A DNA stretch of 38,190 nucleotides from Spongospora subterranea f. sp. subterranea. Its lineage: Eukaryota > Endomyxa: Phytomyxea > Phytomyxea > Plasmodiophorida. The notes under the pieces were generated by a model. The model searched no databases, was not told the DNA's origin, and saw only the letters and a program-made list of their open reading frames with translations. Positions 9,993 to 18,446 of the stretch are shown here, one piece after another; positions within the stretch are counted from its first letter, which is position 1, and each line of letters begins with the position of its first letter. The stretch spans positions 1 through 38,190 of the forward strand of contig JAUGWO010000093.1 of assembly GCA_049724395.1 (NCBI GenBank), given 5' to 3'. The translations under genes and the position numbers were made by a program.

Positions 9993-11338
9993 GACCAGAA
10001 GTCCAGTACTGTTGACTGGATTTCTCGTCTCCAGTTCGATAAAGAGATCGGGACCCGATCACGCCCTGCAAGCTGATTTGAAGCGTCTATGCCTTCTTGA
10101 TCCTCTTCGTATCTATCGATAAAATCCTCGGTCCGCCGCTCACGGTTAACCATGTTGTGAAGCACACAGCAGGCCGAGATCCATTGGCAAGCGAACCTTA
10201 CATCCTCGGGCTTGTTAATGCAAATACGAAGACCACGTAGCGATTGCCACCTGCCTTTTAAGATGCCGTTACCATGTTCAGAAACCACGCGAGCGCTCGA
10301 TAGTCGTAAATTGAAGGCAGCATTTTCTGGATTAGAGGCAGCAGGCTGTCGGTACGGGACCAACATCTCTCTGGTCATGGTGAAGCCAGAATCTCCTAGT
10401 TGATATTGCCCTTCTGAAAAATATTGTCCAGGATTCTTACTTACTGATCCTGATTCCCATGCTTTTGCATCATGAACGGATCCTGGCCATCCAGAAACAA
10501 TGTAACGAACTTGACGTTTACGGTCGAAAGTCAAAATAACATTAAAGGAGTACTTACATTTGCGACTCCAATAGACTTCCCCTTGCAACTTCGGCATCTG
10601 AGACAAAACGACGTGCGTCCCATCTGTCGAAAGTATACAGCCTTCAAAACCAAACTCGCGATGGTTTTGAGCCGACAGCTCTCGCCTTTCTTCAGAGTCA
10701 GGCCAAAATATATACTCTGCAGCAATCGTGTCCAGAGCTGTTATTACACGTTTTGTGTAGAGCGATACTGTTCCGTATCCAACGCCCTTGGCACGAGAAA
10801 CAATACCTAACGACGCTCCGCTTCCACAATGGCCAAGCCGATGTAGAGCACAGGCTAGTTGAACCCAAACCTCTCGCTGTGGAGTTGTTGAATCATTGTG
10901 GAAAACAGGGCAATCTGCGATGTTGATCGAAATTCCGATTAGATTGGGAGATATTCACAGATCCAGAGATTTACTTTCAATTTGACTAACGAATCTAGCG
11001 AATGTTTGCTGGCTACAGCGTACCTCTTGTTTAAATTCATCAACTTCTAAGAAAGGCAAAAGTCGCAAGGCTCCTAAATCTCTAATAAGATTACGTCGAC
11101 GATTAACGTTGCGAGCCTGACTCACATGGATGATATCAATGCAATTCAAGCGAGCGAATTAAAAACAAAAAACCTGACGAACACAGAGGACAAACTGAAC
11201 TAGTTGATTTGCTGATCTCATTGGACGCTTAGCTCGCTGACGATTCGAAAACCGACACAAGGCATGCTGCATAGCCAGTAGGCGAAGACATCGCTCAGCA
11301 TCCGATAGAAGCCTCGCTCGGTCAGACACACGAGGCAT
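9989..11338 (-). CDS. Harbinger/PIF DDE transposase, apparently intact
   Basis: Three exons with clean introns are supported: 11338-11174, 11116-10975 and 10914-9989, with introns of 57 and 60 nt. They give an uninterrupted 410-aa protein starting MPRVSDRARLL. The catalytic triad fits DDE_Tnp_4: D200 in LSTDGTH, D277 in LGDSGF and E315 in SEHGNG, followed by LKGRW. The segment CPVFHNDSTTPQREV and GSGASLG upstream are typical of the helix-turn-helix-bearing N-terminal half of fungal and protist Harbingers. The enzyme excises and inserts the element with the Myb-like partner encoded convergently. No inactivating change is visible, so this is the best candidate for a live transposase in the window besides 14752-16788. 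Confidence 0.88.
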
Positions 11339-11442
11339 TAGATGACGACGGCGCCCAATCGGCGATTATCTGCAACGATAAGTGAATAAGTTACTGATGT
11401 CAGGTGTATCCAAGCAGTGTCGGTTTTCGAATCGTCAGCGAG
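11233..11442. repeat. 26-bp perfect inverted repeat flanking the transposase start
   Basis: The 26 bases at 11233-11258, inside exon 1 of the Harbinger transposase, are exactly the reverse complement of 11417-11442, upstream of its start codon. The shared core is CGATTCGAAAACCGACAC. The spacer of 158 bp contains the start codon at 11338. Confidence 0.85.
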
Positions 11443-11450
11443 GCAAATCA

Positions 11451-12052
11451 AAGTTTAAAAGCAGCGGCACACGCAACTTTGATACCCACATCTAGAAAAC
11501 CTGCTTTTATCGAGTGCTTTTGAAAGATTGAAAAGTGCTTTTAAACTGATTAAAAAAAAAAGCAGAGTTTAAAAGCAGCGGCACACGCAACTTTGATACC
11601 CCCTTCTAGAAAACCTGCTTTTATCGAGTGCTTTTAAAGGATTAAAAAGTGCTTTTAAACTGATTAAAAGCAGAGTTTAAAAGCAGCGGCACACGCAACT
11701 TTGATACCCCCTTCTAGAAAACCTGCTTTTATCGAGTGCTTTTAAAGGATTAAAAAGTGCTTTTAAACTGATTAAAAGCAGAGTTTAAAAGCGGCGGCAC
11801 ACGCAACTTTGATACCCCCTTCTAGAAAACCTGCTTTTATCGAGTGCTTTTAAACTGATTAAAAGCAGAGTTTAAAAGCAGCGGCACACGCAACTTTGAT
11901 ACCCCCTTCTAGAAAACCTGCTTTTATCGAGTGCTTTTAAAGGAATAAAAAGTGCTTTTAAACTGATTAAAAGCAGAGTTTAAAAGCAGCGGCACAGCGC
12001 GGCAACTTTGATACCCCCTAATAAATGACTCACGCAACTTTGATACCCCCTA
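11451..12052. repeat. About 108-bp tandem repeats ending in the Harbinger terminus
   Basis: Five to six units begin GTTTAAAAGCAGCGGCACAC and contain the terminal-repeat sequence CGCAACTTTGATACCCCC, then TCTAGAAAACCTGC and GTGCTTTTAAA motifs. One unit is shortened by about 26 bp. The array closes with a roughly 34-bp tandem duplication of the terminus itself (near 12005-12052), so the end sequence occurs about seven times. No gene lies here. Confidence 0.85.
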
Positions 12053-12190
12053 ATAAATGATTAGGAGCTCTTTAGAACTTGTGTAAACCTTTGTTTACAG
12101 ACCTTCACCTATACCACTGGCTTTACTTTCTAAAGTCAGTACAAAACGTTTTTACTGGTAACCAACCGCTCGGTAGCTTTCTACTGACGT
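12051..12190 (+). repeat. LTR-like segment, right part
   Basis: This sequence lies immediately outside the Harbinger end and holds TTGTGTAAACCTTTGTTTAC, a pattern often seen near the 3' end of chromovirus LTRs. It probably continues the LTR started at 3770 and leads into the second Ty3/gypsy fossil. The assignment is positional. Confidence 0.35.
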
Positions 12191-14299
12191 TTGAGGCCAA
12201 TGGTGAACACTCGAGGGCCACACTGATCCTGAAGTGGCTGATTCTCAGACAAACAGCTCTACAAGCGATACTGAAACTCCTACTATCAGTCAACTTGCTA
12301 TATCCGGCAGATCGCCTGTATTTTTTCCTGTAGAAGCCCCCAAACTCAAAAATTTTGATCCTAAATCAATCGCAAATTTCCTTCGACAACGATCCGCTTC
12401 GAATCACTTGTCGCAGAACGTCGTCAGACACATGGCGAATCTATCACTGCAGTTTCCATCAAAAGCACAATTGATCCTATTCGCCTGAAAACATTTGCAA
12501 AGTTTGAAATCGGTAAATCGCTCCAAGAGGTGACCGACTCAGACATCAGTTCTCATTTGAAACAAATCCTGAAAGCCACATCCGTTTCTGGAGGTATTGA
12601 TATTGACCGACGAATTCAGTCCGAAGTCATGATGGACATGCGACTAAAAGATCCTCAAGTTCGCATTATCGCTCTTTTCTCCAAGATGGACGAACTTTTA
12701 GAAGACCTTGGGATCGCTGATTTATTCGTCGACGAGAACGGCATAAAAAAGAAAATCAAATATCTCATCAACGGTATTCGACCGAATAGTTTGAAAATAA
12801 TTGTCGAACACGCTCTCAAATCTACCTCTGAATCGCAAACGGCCCGAAAAGACGAAGCCGCATTCTACAAATTGGTTCTTTCCAAGGCGAAATCACAACA
12901 AGAAGTCCATTCCATTTAAATGGGAACTCAAAATCGTAAACCAAATTTCCCCACAACTACAGGATCAACCAGATCACAATTTCCATCTCAACCAAGTACA
13001 GGTACATCTACATCTAGAGAACAATTCCAAAAACCCGCTACCTCTTTCTCTGGGCGAACTACTAAAGGAGGACGTCTTATACCGAAAGCAGTCTCCGAAA
13101 AGTTTCTGTCGCGTCGTGGAGCAGTACGACCAAGTCACATTCCAAAGCAAGACTCTCATTTGGAGAGCGACCATTTGAACTAGACAATGGCGCGTCAAAG
13201 ACGACGTTATCAGCCAAAATGTTGTCTTCGATATCTGCGTTAGCGCCTGTGATGATACGAACTCTCGATCCTCCGCTAACTTACAAACTTGCTACCATAA
13301 GTCATTCGACGACGATGTCTAAAACCGCTTATCTCGATCTTACTCTTTCATTGCGGGCAGGAACCGTAAATTTTCGAAACATTGAATGCTATGTCACTGA
13401 CGAGGACATGGACACCGTTTTGATAGGTAAACCTGAACTTTTCAAGTTAGGAATCGATCCCGAAACGACTTTAAGCAACCAGCTTTTCGAGGCGCCGAAT
13501 AATCGAATCGACGTTGAACAATCATCCAACATTACAGCAGCTGAGGCGTCTAAACTCCAACTTCATCGTTTCGTAGTCCAAGATGATCCAGGTGATGCGG
13601 ATTATTAAATTGCTTTTGGAGCAGACGAAAAAACCGTAACTCGAAAAAGCATCGACGAAATGATACAAAGCGGTCGATAAAGGATTAGACAAAGCAGATA
13701 TACCAGCTCTCCAGAAACTAGTGTATCGGTACGAAGATATATGGCGAGTTAAACTGGAAAGTGATCCTCCTGCAAAAGTAACGCCACAGAAGCTACACTT
13801 CACTAATCCTGATCAACCAGTTCGTTGCAAGAATCATCGTTATCCTCAAGACTTTATGCAATTTCATACGCTAATGCTGGAGCAATATGGCTACATCAAC
13901 CGTAATCCTAAATCCCGTTACGCTTCACCAGCTCTGATCGTTTCTAAACCCGGCGGAGGGTATCGATTATGCATCGATACGAAGGAAGTTAATCGAAAAA
14001 TTGAGCCGTCAATATGGCCTATGCCACATATCGATGTCATATTAAGGCATTTGAAAGACGCTGGTTGTTTCTTCAAACTAGATGCGTTTGAGGGATTTTG
14101 GCAGTTCCCACTCCATCCAGATTCGCAAGAATTCTGTTCCTTTATGACTCATGAGGCAATATTCACTCCTAGGCGAATTATTCAGGGCAAAATTGACTCT
14201 GTCTTCGTATTTCAAGCAGGAATGCAAGAAGCACTCGGTGACCTCATATCTACAATAGTTCTCCTCTGGGCAGACGACATCTTAGGTTACGGGAAGTGA
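12190..14299 (+). mobile_element. Second Ty3/gypsy fossil (broken)
   Basis: Parts recognisable in order are a gag-like region beginning MADSQTNSSTSD (about 12234-12920), a basic Ser/Gln/Thr-rich linker, a protease-like segment with LDNGASKT (about 13175-13480), and a reverse transcriptase with the LIVSKPGGGYRLCIDTKEVN and WADDIL motifs (about 13720-14290). The gag type differs from the chromovirus fossil at 1188-3828, so this is another lineage. It is broken, with several breaks, and ends at a palindrome-rich DNA element inserted at 14300. No downstream remainder was recognised beyond 18164. Confidence 0.8.
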
Positions 14300-14330
14300 A
14301 ACTACCGTCTTCACCCGAATATTGCGCCTA

Positions 14331-16924
14331 CAGTACCGGACAGCTTAACCTGACACACTTTGTATGGGACCCACGGGAATTTGTTTCAGAGGAACGATTA
14401 TGTGGTTTTTGTTTCAACACTCGCTGTTATTGGTTAGATCTCGGCGAGATCAACATTCTGACAGAGTTAGATTTTTTATAAGTCAAATATTGACTGTGAA
14501 ATAGAATTTCCCGTTTGTATGGTGGGCAAGGAAATTGAATTTTGTATGGGCGAAAACGAAACACCTCAGTTTTTGCGTACGCATATTAGGTTTTTTTGCG
14601 CGCGCACATTGTTACTGCGCACGCAGTTTTGTTAGTGCGTACACAAAACTAGACCCAGGTCACCCCCTTGAAAAAACAAAGTTTTTCTTGTGATTTTCAC
14701 GACGACCCTGCTAACGGATCGAAACCAATTCAATCTCAGTCCTCAATTTCAATGGCTCGTAAAACTAAACGCTCAATGCAATTACACCACGCGAGAGAAT
14801 GCAAAAAATTGAAGTCGTTGGCCGAACCTGAACCTGATGCTGATCATAGCGATAGTCAAGGTGATGATTTTTACTTTTCGAATGATGAGGTCTTGACTGA
14901 CAAAGAAATTGATTCATCAACGACCTCGTTTTTGAAATGGATCCCTGGAGCTGGATCACATCTTCGTAACAGTTACTCTAAGAATAGCACGACTACGTTG
15001 TGGAGAAGAAAAAAAGCCAACCAAGCGAAAATCGACTCGTCATCAAATAATCACAAGATTCTGGAGTATTTTAGTTCATGCGTTCGACAAACCACTAATG
15101 GGCAGTCGGTTTGCGATGGATTATCGTCCGATTCTGAGTCAGAAAATGGGAAAGATGTCTCCGGACACAGTGCCCTAAAACTTCTTGAAGATCTTACAGC
15201 CTTCAACTGCTCCCAAACCATCGAAAAAAGCTTGAAGGACATTTCCAAATATGATTATCTTCGATATCATGCAATTAAGCAATATCTTACTTTGCGTCAG
15301 AACTCTATAACGATGATGCAAGCTTCGAAACAAGTTGCATCTCAGTTTTTTCCAAACAACAATGCTGATTCATATTCGCGAAAGATCAGGCGATGGGCGA
15401 GTTTTTTCCTTCGTCACCAAAAGCTACCATGTCACCGCCAAGGTTGTTTTATCAAGGTCAAATCACTTGTGAATGACGAAGATGTCGCCAAGGAATGCAT
15501 GATATGGCTACGATCGCAGCGGAACGACGCTGTATCGGGATTATCATTCTCGCAATGGGTGAAAGCTGAATTGCACGTCCGTTTGAAAATGGGTAATCCT
15601 GTCACGATCTCAGAAAGAACGGCAACACGGTGGTTGAACACGCTGGGTTTGCGTTTTGGAGGATATAAGAAAGGTCTGTATAATGACGGCCATGAAAGGG
15701 AAGATGTCGTCATATATAGAGAGTCGTTTTTATCTCGAATGGACGTCTACGATCGAAGGATGGCAAAATTTGAAGGAGACGAGCTGATGAATATTGTGGA
15801 GCCAACGCTTGCACCGGGGGAGAAAAAATTAATTTTATTAACACATGATGAATCATGCTTCAGCTCTTACGACGGGAAAAAAACTATATGGATTGATGAT
15901 AACCATATGCCATTACGGCCCAAGGGAGAAGGGAGGAGTGTAATGGTGTCAGAATTTTTGTGCGAGTGTCATGGGCCCCTAAAACTCGATGACGAACAGC
16001 AAGCTCAGAACCCTGGCGTTCCTATTGAATCAGTGGTAATCATAAAGCCCGGTAAAAACTCGGATGGATACTGGACGAATGCTGATCTAGCAAAGCAGCT
16101 GGGCGATAAAGTTTTGCCAATTTTCAGGATTCTACATCCGAATTGTCAAGCTTTGGTCCTGTTTGATAACTCGCAGAACCATCATGCCCTGCCACCCGAT
16201 GCACTCAACGCAAAGGTCCTAACAGTAAAAGATGGCGGAAAGAACATCAGGTCTCAACGGAACGGATGGTTCATCCAGGAAGGCCAAAAAGTGACTCAGC
16301 CCATGCAGGATGATCAAGGCGTACAGAAAGGACTCCGAACGATTCTGACTGAACGTGGACTGTGGAATAATTCCATGTCGTTAGCTGGTGCGCGGGCATT
16401 GCTGCAGGAACAGCCCGATTTCCAAGAGCAGCGGGAGTGGTTAACGGAAATCGTGGAACAAAGTGGTGGAATCATCGACTATTATCCAAAGTTTCACTGC
16501 GAAATGAATTTTATAGAAATGTTCTGGGCGGCGTGTAAAAGTTTCACCAGGAAGAATTGTACATATTCTTTTCGGGATCTAGTGAAGATCGTGCCGATCG
16601 CTCTTTCAAGCGTGTCGTTAACGCAGATCCGAAGATTCGCCAGAAAGTGTTATCGATATATCGATGCGTATCGAGTGACCGGTCAAGACGGCAATAAACT
16701 ATCGCCACGCCAGGTAGAATTTGCTGTTAAGAAACACAAGCGCCATCGCAGCCTGCTAAAAAGGATGCTGGAAGACCTCCAAATTTGATACACATGAATA
16801 ATTACCTGTTGGTTTATCAGTTGCAGTTGCGCAATTTAATTTACCGTACGGTGTTTCTTAAATTGTGCGCGCAGTTTTCAAAAACCAAATTGAAAAGCGT
16901 GTCAAGTTAAGATGTCCGGTACTG
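14331..16924 (+). mobile_element. IS630/Tc1-like DNA transposon, complete
   Basis: The inverted termini start CAGTACCGGACA on both ends and match at about 28 of 31 positions (CTTAACCTGACAC on the left, CTTAACTTGACAC on the right). Both ends are flanked by TA (14329-14330 and 16925-16926), the target duplication of the IS630-Tc1-mariner superfamily. The 2594-bp element contains one intronless transposase gene. The TA target lies at the centre of a GCGCC/GGCGC palindrome of the host element. Confidence 0.9.
14752..16788 (+). CDS. IS630-like DDE transposase, 678 aa, intact
   Basis: The first ATG, MARKTKRSMQLHH, is chosen because the open frame upstream to 14668 lacks an ATG and homologues of this type begin with a similar basic stretch. 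An acidic/basic N-terminal region is followed by a helix-turn-helix-like part (TISERTATRWLNTLG, then DGHEREDVV, around residues 285-325). The DDE core shows D366 in LTHDES, D472 in LFDNSQNH and E589 in CEMNFIEMFW. The C-terminus is basic. D472-E589 spacing is 116 residues against 34-41 in standard Tc1/mariner enzymes, and the inserted part holds conserved-looking GWFIQEGQKV and QREWL segments. I recognise the family from fungal 'DDE superfamily endonuclease' proteins. The reading frame is uninterrupted and the termini are complete, so the copy could be active. Confidence 0.88.
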   Translation: MARKTKRSMQLHHARECKKLKSLAEPEPDADHSDSQGDDFYFSNDEVLTDKEIDSSTTSFLKWIPGAGSHLRNSYSKNSTTTLWRRKKANQAKIDSSSNNHKILEYFSSCVRQTTNGQSVCDGLSSDSESENGKDVSGHSALKLLEDLTAFNCSQTIEKSLKDISKYDYLRYHAIKQYLTLRQNSITMMQASKQVASQFFPNNNADSYSRKIRRWASFFLRHQKLPCHRQGCFIKVKSLVNDEDVAKECMIWLRSQRNDAVSGLSFSQWVKAELHVRLKMGNPVTISERTATRWLNTLGLRFGGYKKGLYNDGHEREDVVIYRESFLSRMDVYDRRMAKFEGDELMNIVEPTLAPGEKKLILLTHDESCFSSYDGKKTIWIDDNHMPLRPKGEGRSVMVSEFLCECHGPLKLDDEQQAQNPGVPIESVVIIKPGKNSDGYWTNADLAKQLGDKVLPIFRILHPNCQALVLFDNSQNHHALPPDALNAKVLTVKDGGKNIRSQRNGWFIQEGQKVTQPMQDDQGVQKGLRTILTERGLWNNSMSLAGARALLQEQPDFQEQREWLTEIVEQSGGIIDYYPKFHCEMNFIEMFWAACKSFTRKNCTYSFRDLVKIVPIALSSVSLTQIRRFARKCYRYIDAYRVTGQDGNKLSPRQVEFAVKKHKRHRSLLKRMLEDLQI

Positions 16925-17277
16925 TAGGCGCTTTGATCGAATAGTGCGTATATGGGCGCACTATTCGAATGCGTTGTATTGCAGGTTTAGGCCACCAACT
17001 TTCTTTCCCCGACGTCCAAGTAGGTGTTGTATTTGAATACACCACCTAGGTGCTCTATTACATTGTACTCAATATGATATGTTGAGTGTGAGTATGACGG
17101 TTGGAGGTGCGGACTTGACACTCTTGCGTAATCAAGACAGGTTTTCTTCTGTAACAATGGAGAGTGCCGAGCACGTCAGAAAAGTCGGATTATTCAAGTA
17201 AGACCTTGGGCGTCGCTGCCAACTTCATGACGCGTACGGAGAGCAGCTATCTCACACAACAAAGGCGCACAATTCAA

Positions 17278-17303
17278 ATACAACGCCTAGGCGTTGTATT
17301 TCA
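17278..17303. repeat. Perfect 26-bp palindrome
   Basis: The half-site AAATACAACGCCT is followed by its exact reverse complement, with CCTAGG at the centre. Partial copies of the same palindrome occur at about 17035-17055, 17304-17320 and 18120-18132, and as the interrupted site around 14325/16930. Confidence 0.8.
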
Positions 17304-17343
17304 CTAGGCGTTGTATTCGAGTTTTATGAGAAACTTTTAAATA

Positions 17344-18092
17344 CAGTAGCGATCACCTTAACCCGACAATTTCAAACCCTAGTCCCAATATTTTCACTAG
17401 ATTTAATGTACACTTAGTGTACATATGATACTCTCATTTTGTTAAATGGGAGATTTGTACACTTAGTTTACATATGATACTACTATAAGTCATTTATTAC
17501 AGTGTCAGGTACAGTCCTATGCCCGCGATATTTCTAATCGTCGGAATCAGAAACAATATAATTGTCATCATCTTCAAACACAGAACTTTCGACGACAGAG
17601 AGACCATTATTGATCGAAAAGCCAGATGAGGAGCAGTCATCAGCGTCGGCAGCGATCCGCGATGCAACCAACTTGGCGATTTACTTTCGACGTTTATTTA
17701 AAGGCGGCATATCAAAAACGCAAGTCTCTATGTTTTGGCCTGCGTCACTGCAATATCGCTGGTCAGTGCGCATGATATACTTTTATCCGTGACTGTTTCA
17801 CTACTTGGCACTGCGCATTATATATTTTATGCGTGACTGCACAAGGAAAGTGCGCCGTTGCAATTGTTTTCCATAGATACAGTCCCATTATCCATCAAGG
17901 CACTGTATCTATAAAGTGTATCTACTCCGTCAATAATGCCTCAATAATAAAATTGAACACGTAACTTTGTTCGTAATGCAAAGACCTAAAGATTTACGTA
18001 CAAATTGTACGATATGAATTTATCGTCCATGACCAGATACAGTTCAAGCCGCCTACAGTCACGGAATTGTCGGGTTAAGGTGATCGCTACTG
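17344..18092 (-). mobile_element. Non-autonomous TA transposon related to 14331-16924
   Basis: A 28-bp perfect terminal inverted repeat starts CAGTAGCGATCACCTTAACC, and TA flanks both ends (17342-17343 and 18093-18094). The termini share CAGTA and CTTAACC-GACA with the autonomous neighbour, so they are relatives, though not the same family. Inside are a transposase N-terminal remnant on the minus strand (17710-17534), a direct repeat of about 26 bp with the core ACATATGATACT (about 17408 and 17456), a direct repeat with TGCGCAT (about 17766 and 17811) and a hairpin with 11-bp arms (ATAGATACAGT, 17873-17912). Length is 749 bp. Confidence 0.85.
17534..17710 (-). pseudogene. Transposase N-terminal remnant
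   Basis: The minus strand reads MPPLNKRRK, an in-frame stop, then IAKLVASRIAADADD, a Ser-rich part and an acidic EDDDNYIVSDSDD end. This basic-then-acidic start mirrors the N-terminus of the intact transposase at 14752 (MARKTKRSMQL, then an acidic Ser/Asp run). It indicates that the element is an internally deleted derivative of a coding transposon. It encodes no catalytic residues. Confidence 0.5.
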
Positions 18093-18286
18093 TACCTTAA
18101 TTTTTAGTCAAACTCAGATAGAACGCCTAGGCAAATCTGCAATATTCGGGTGAAGACGGTAGTTGCGTGGGTCGGTTCCGACGCAACTACCTAGTTGCGC
18201 GGTTAATTGCCAGTCGCATTTCGCGGTTTCTACTGAAAATACAAAATATTTTGTTAATTTCTAGAAACATCTCTTGAGTGATGTTT

Positions 18287-18437
18287 TTATTGATTCAGTT
18301 TTTCCTGCTGCTCCAATTTGAAGGCCTCAGGATGATCGATTGGGCTCATTTCGGTCTCAAGTTCTTTGTTTGAAACCCGGACTTGGCTTTGCGCGTTTTC
18401 GGCGCAGAAGCTGGCGCCGAGCCCAAAATAATTGTAA
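18287..18437 (-). pseudogene. C-terminal coding fragment, unknown
   Basis: The minus strand is open and ends FKLEQQEKLNQ before a TAA at 18289-18287. The composition (VSNKELETEMSPIDHPE) looks like a real charged C-terminus, not satellite sequence. Upstream on that strand the frame runs straight into the satellite, so any 5' part has been lost or displaced. I do not recognise the protein. Confidence 0.25.
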
Positions 18438-18446
18438 ATTGATTGG

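Larger units (their letters stand above)
3828..12050. mobile_element. Harbinger/PIF-like DNA transposon, interrupted by a MULE
   Basis: The terminal inverted repeat GGGGGTATCAAAGTTGCG at 3829-3846 is mirrored by CGCAACTTTGATACCCCC at the right end, which is present twice, ending near 12024 and 12049. TA or TWA flanks both ends (TTA on the left, TAA on the right), in line with the short TWA-type targets of Harbinger elements. The two expected Harbinger genes are inside in convergent orientation: a Myb/SANT-like protein at 8890-9992 (+) and a DDE transposase at 11338-9989 (-). A MULE of 4852 bp (3867-8718) splits the left subterminal region. Without the MULE the element would be about 3.4 kb, a normal Harbinger size. 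Confidence 0.75.
14300..18164. mobile_element. Palindrome-rich element hosting two TA transposons
   Basis: AACTACCGTCTTCACCCGAA at 14300 is mirrored at the right end (18139-18164), giving a 26-bp terminal inverted repeat including ATATTGC. Subtracting the two inserted elements leaves roughly 520 bp, rich in palindromes around CGCCTAGGCG (for instance 17278-17303) and repeated GTTGTATT blocks, and no coding sequence. This suggests a MITE-like or other non-autonomous element in the Ty3/gypsy fossil. No target duplication could be defined, so exact limits are uncertain; a hairpin-forming AGTTGCG repeat continues to about 18200. Confidence 0.55.
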
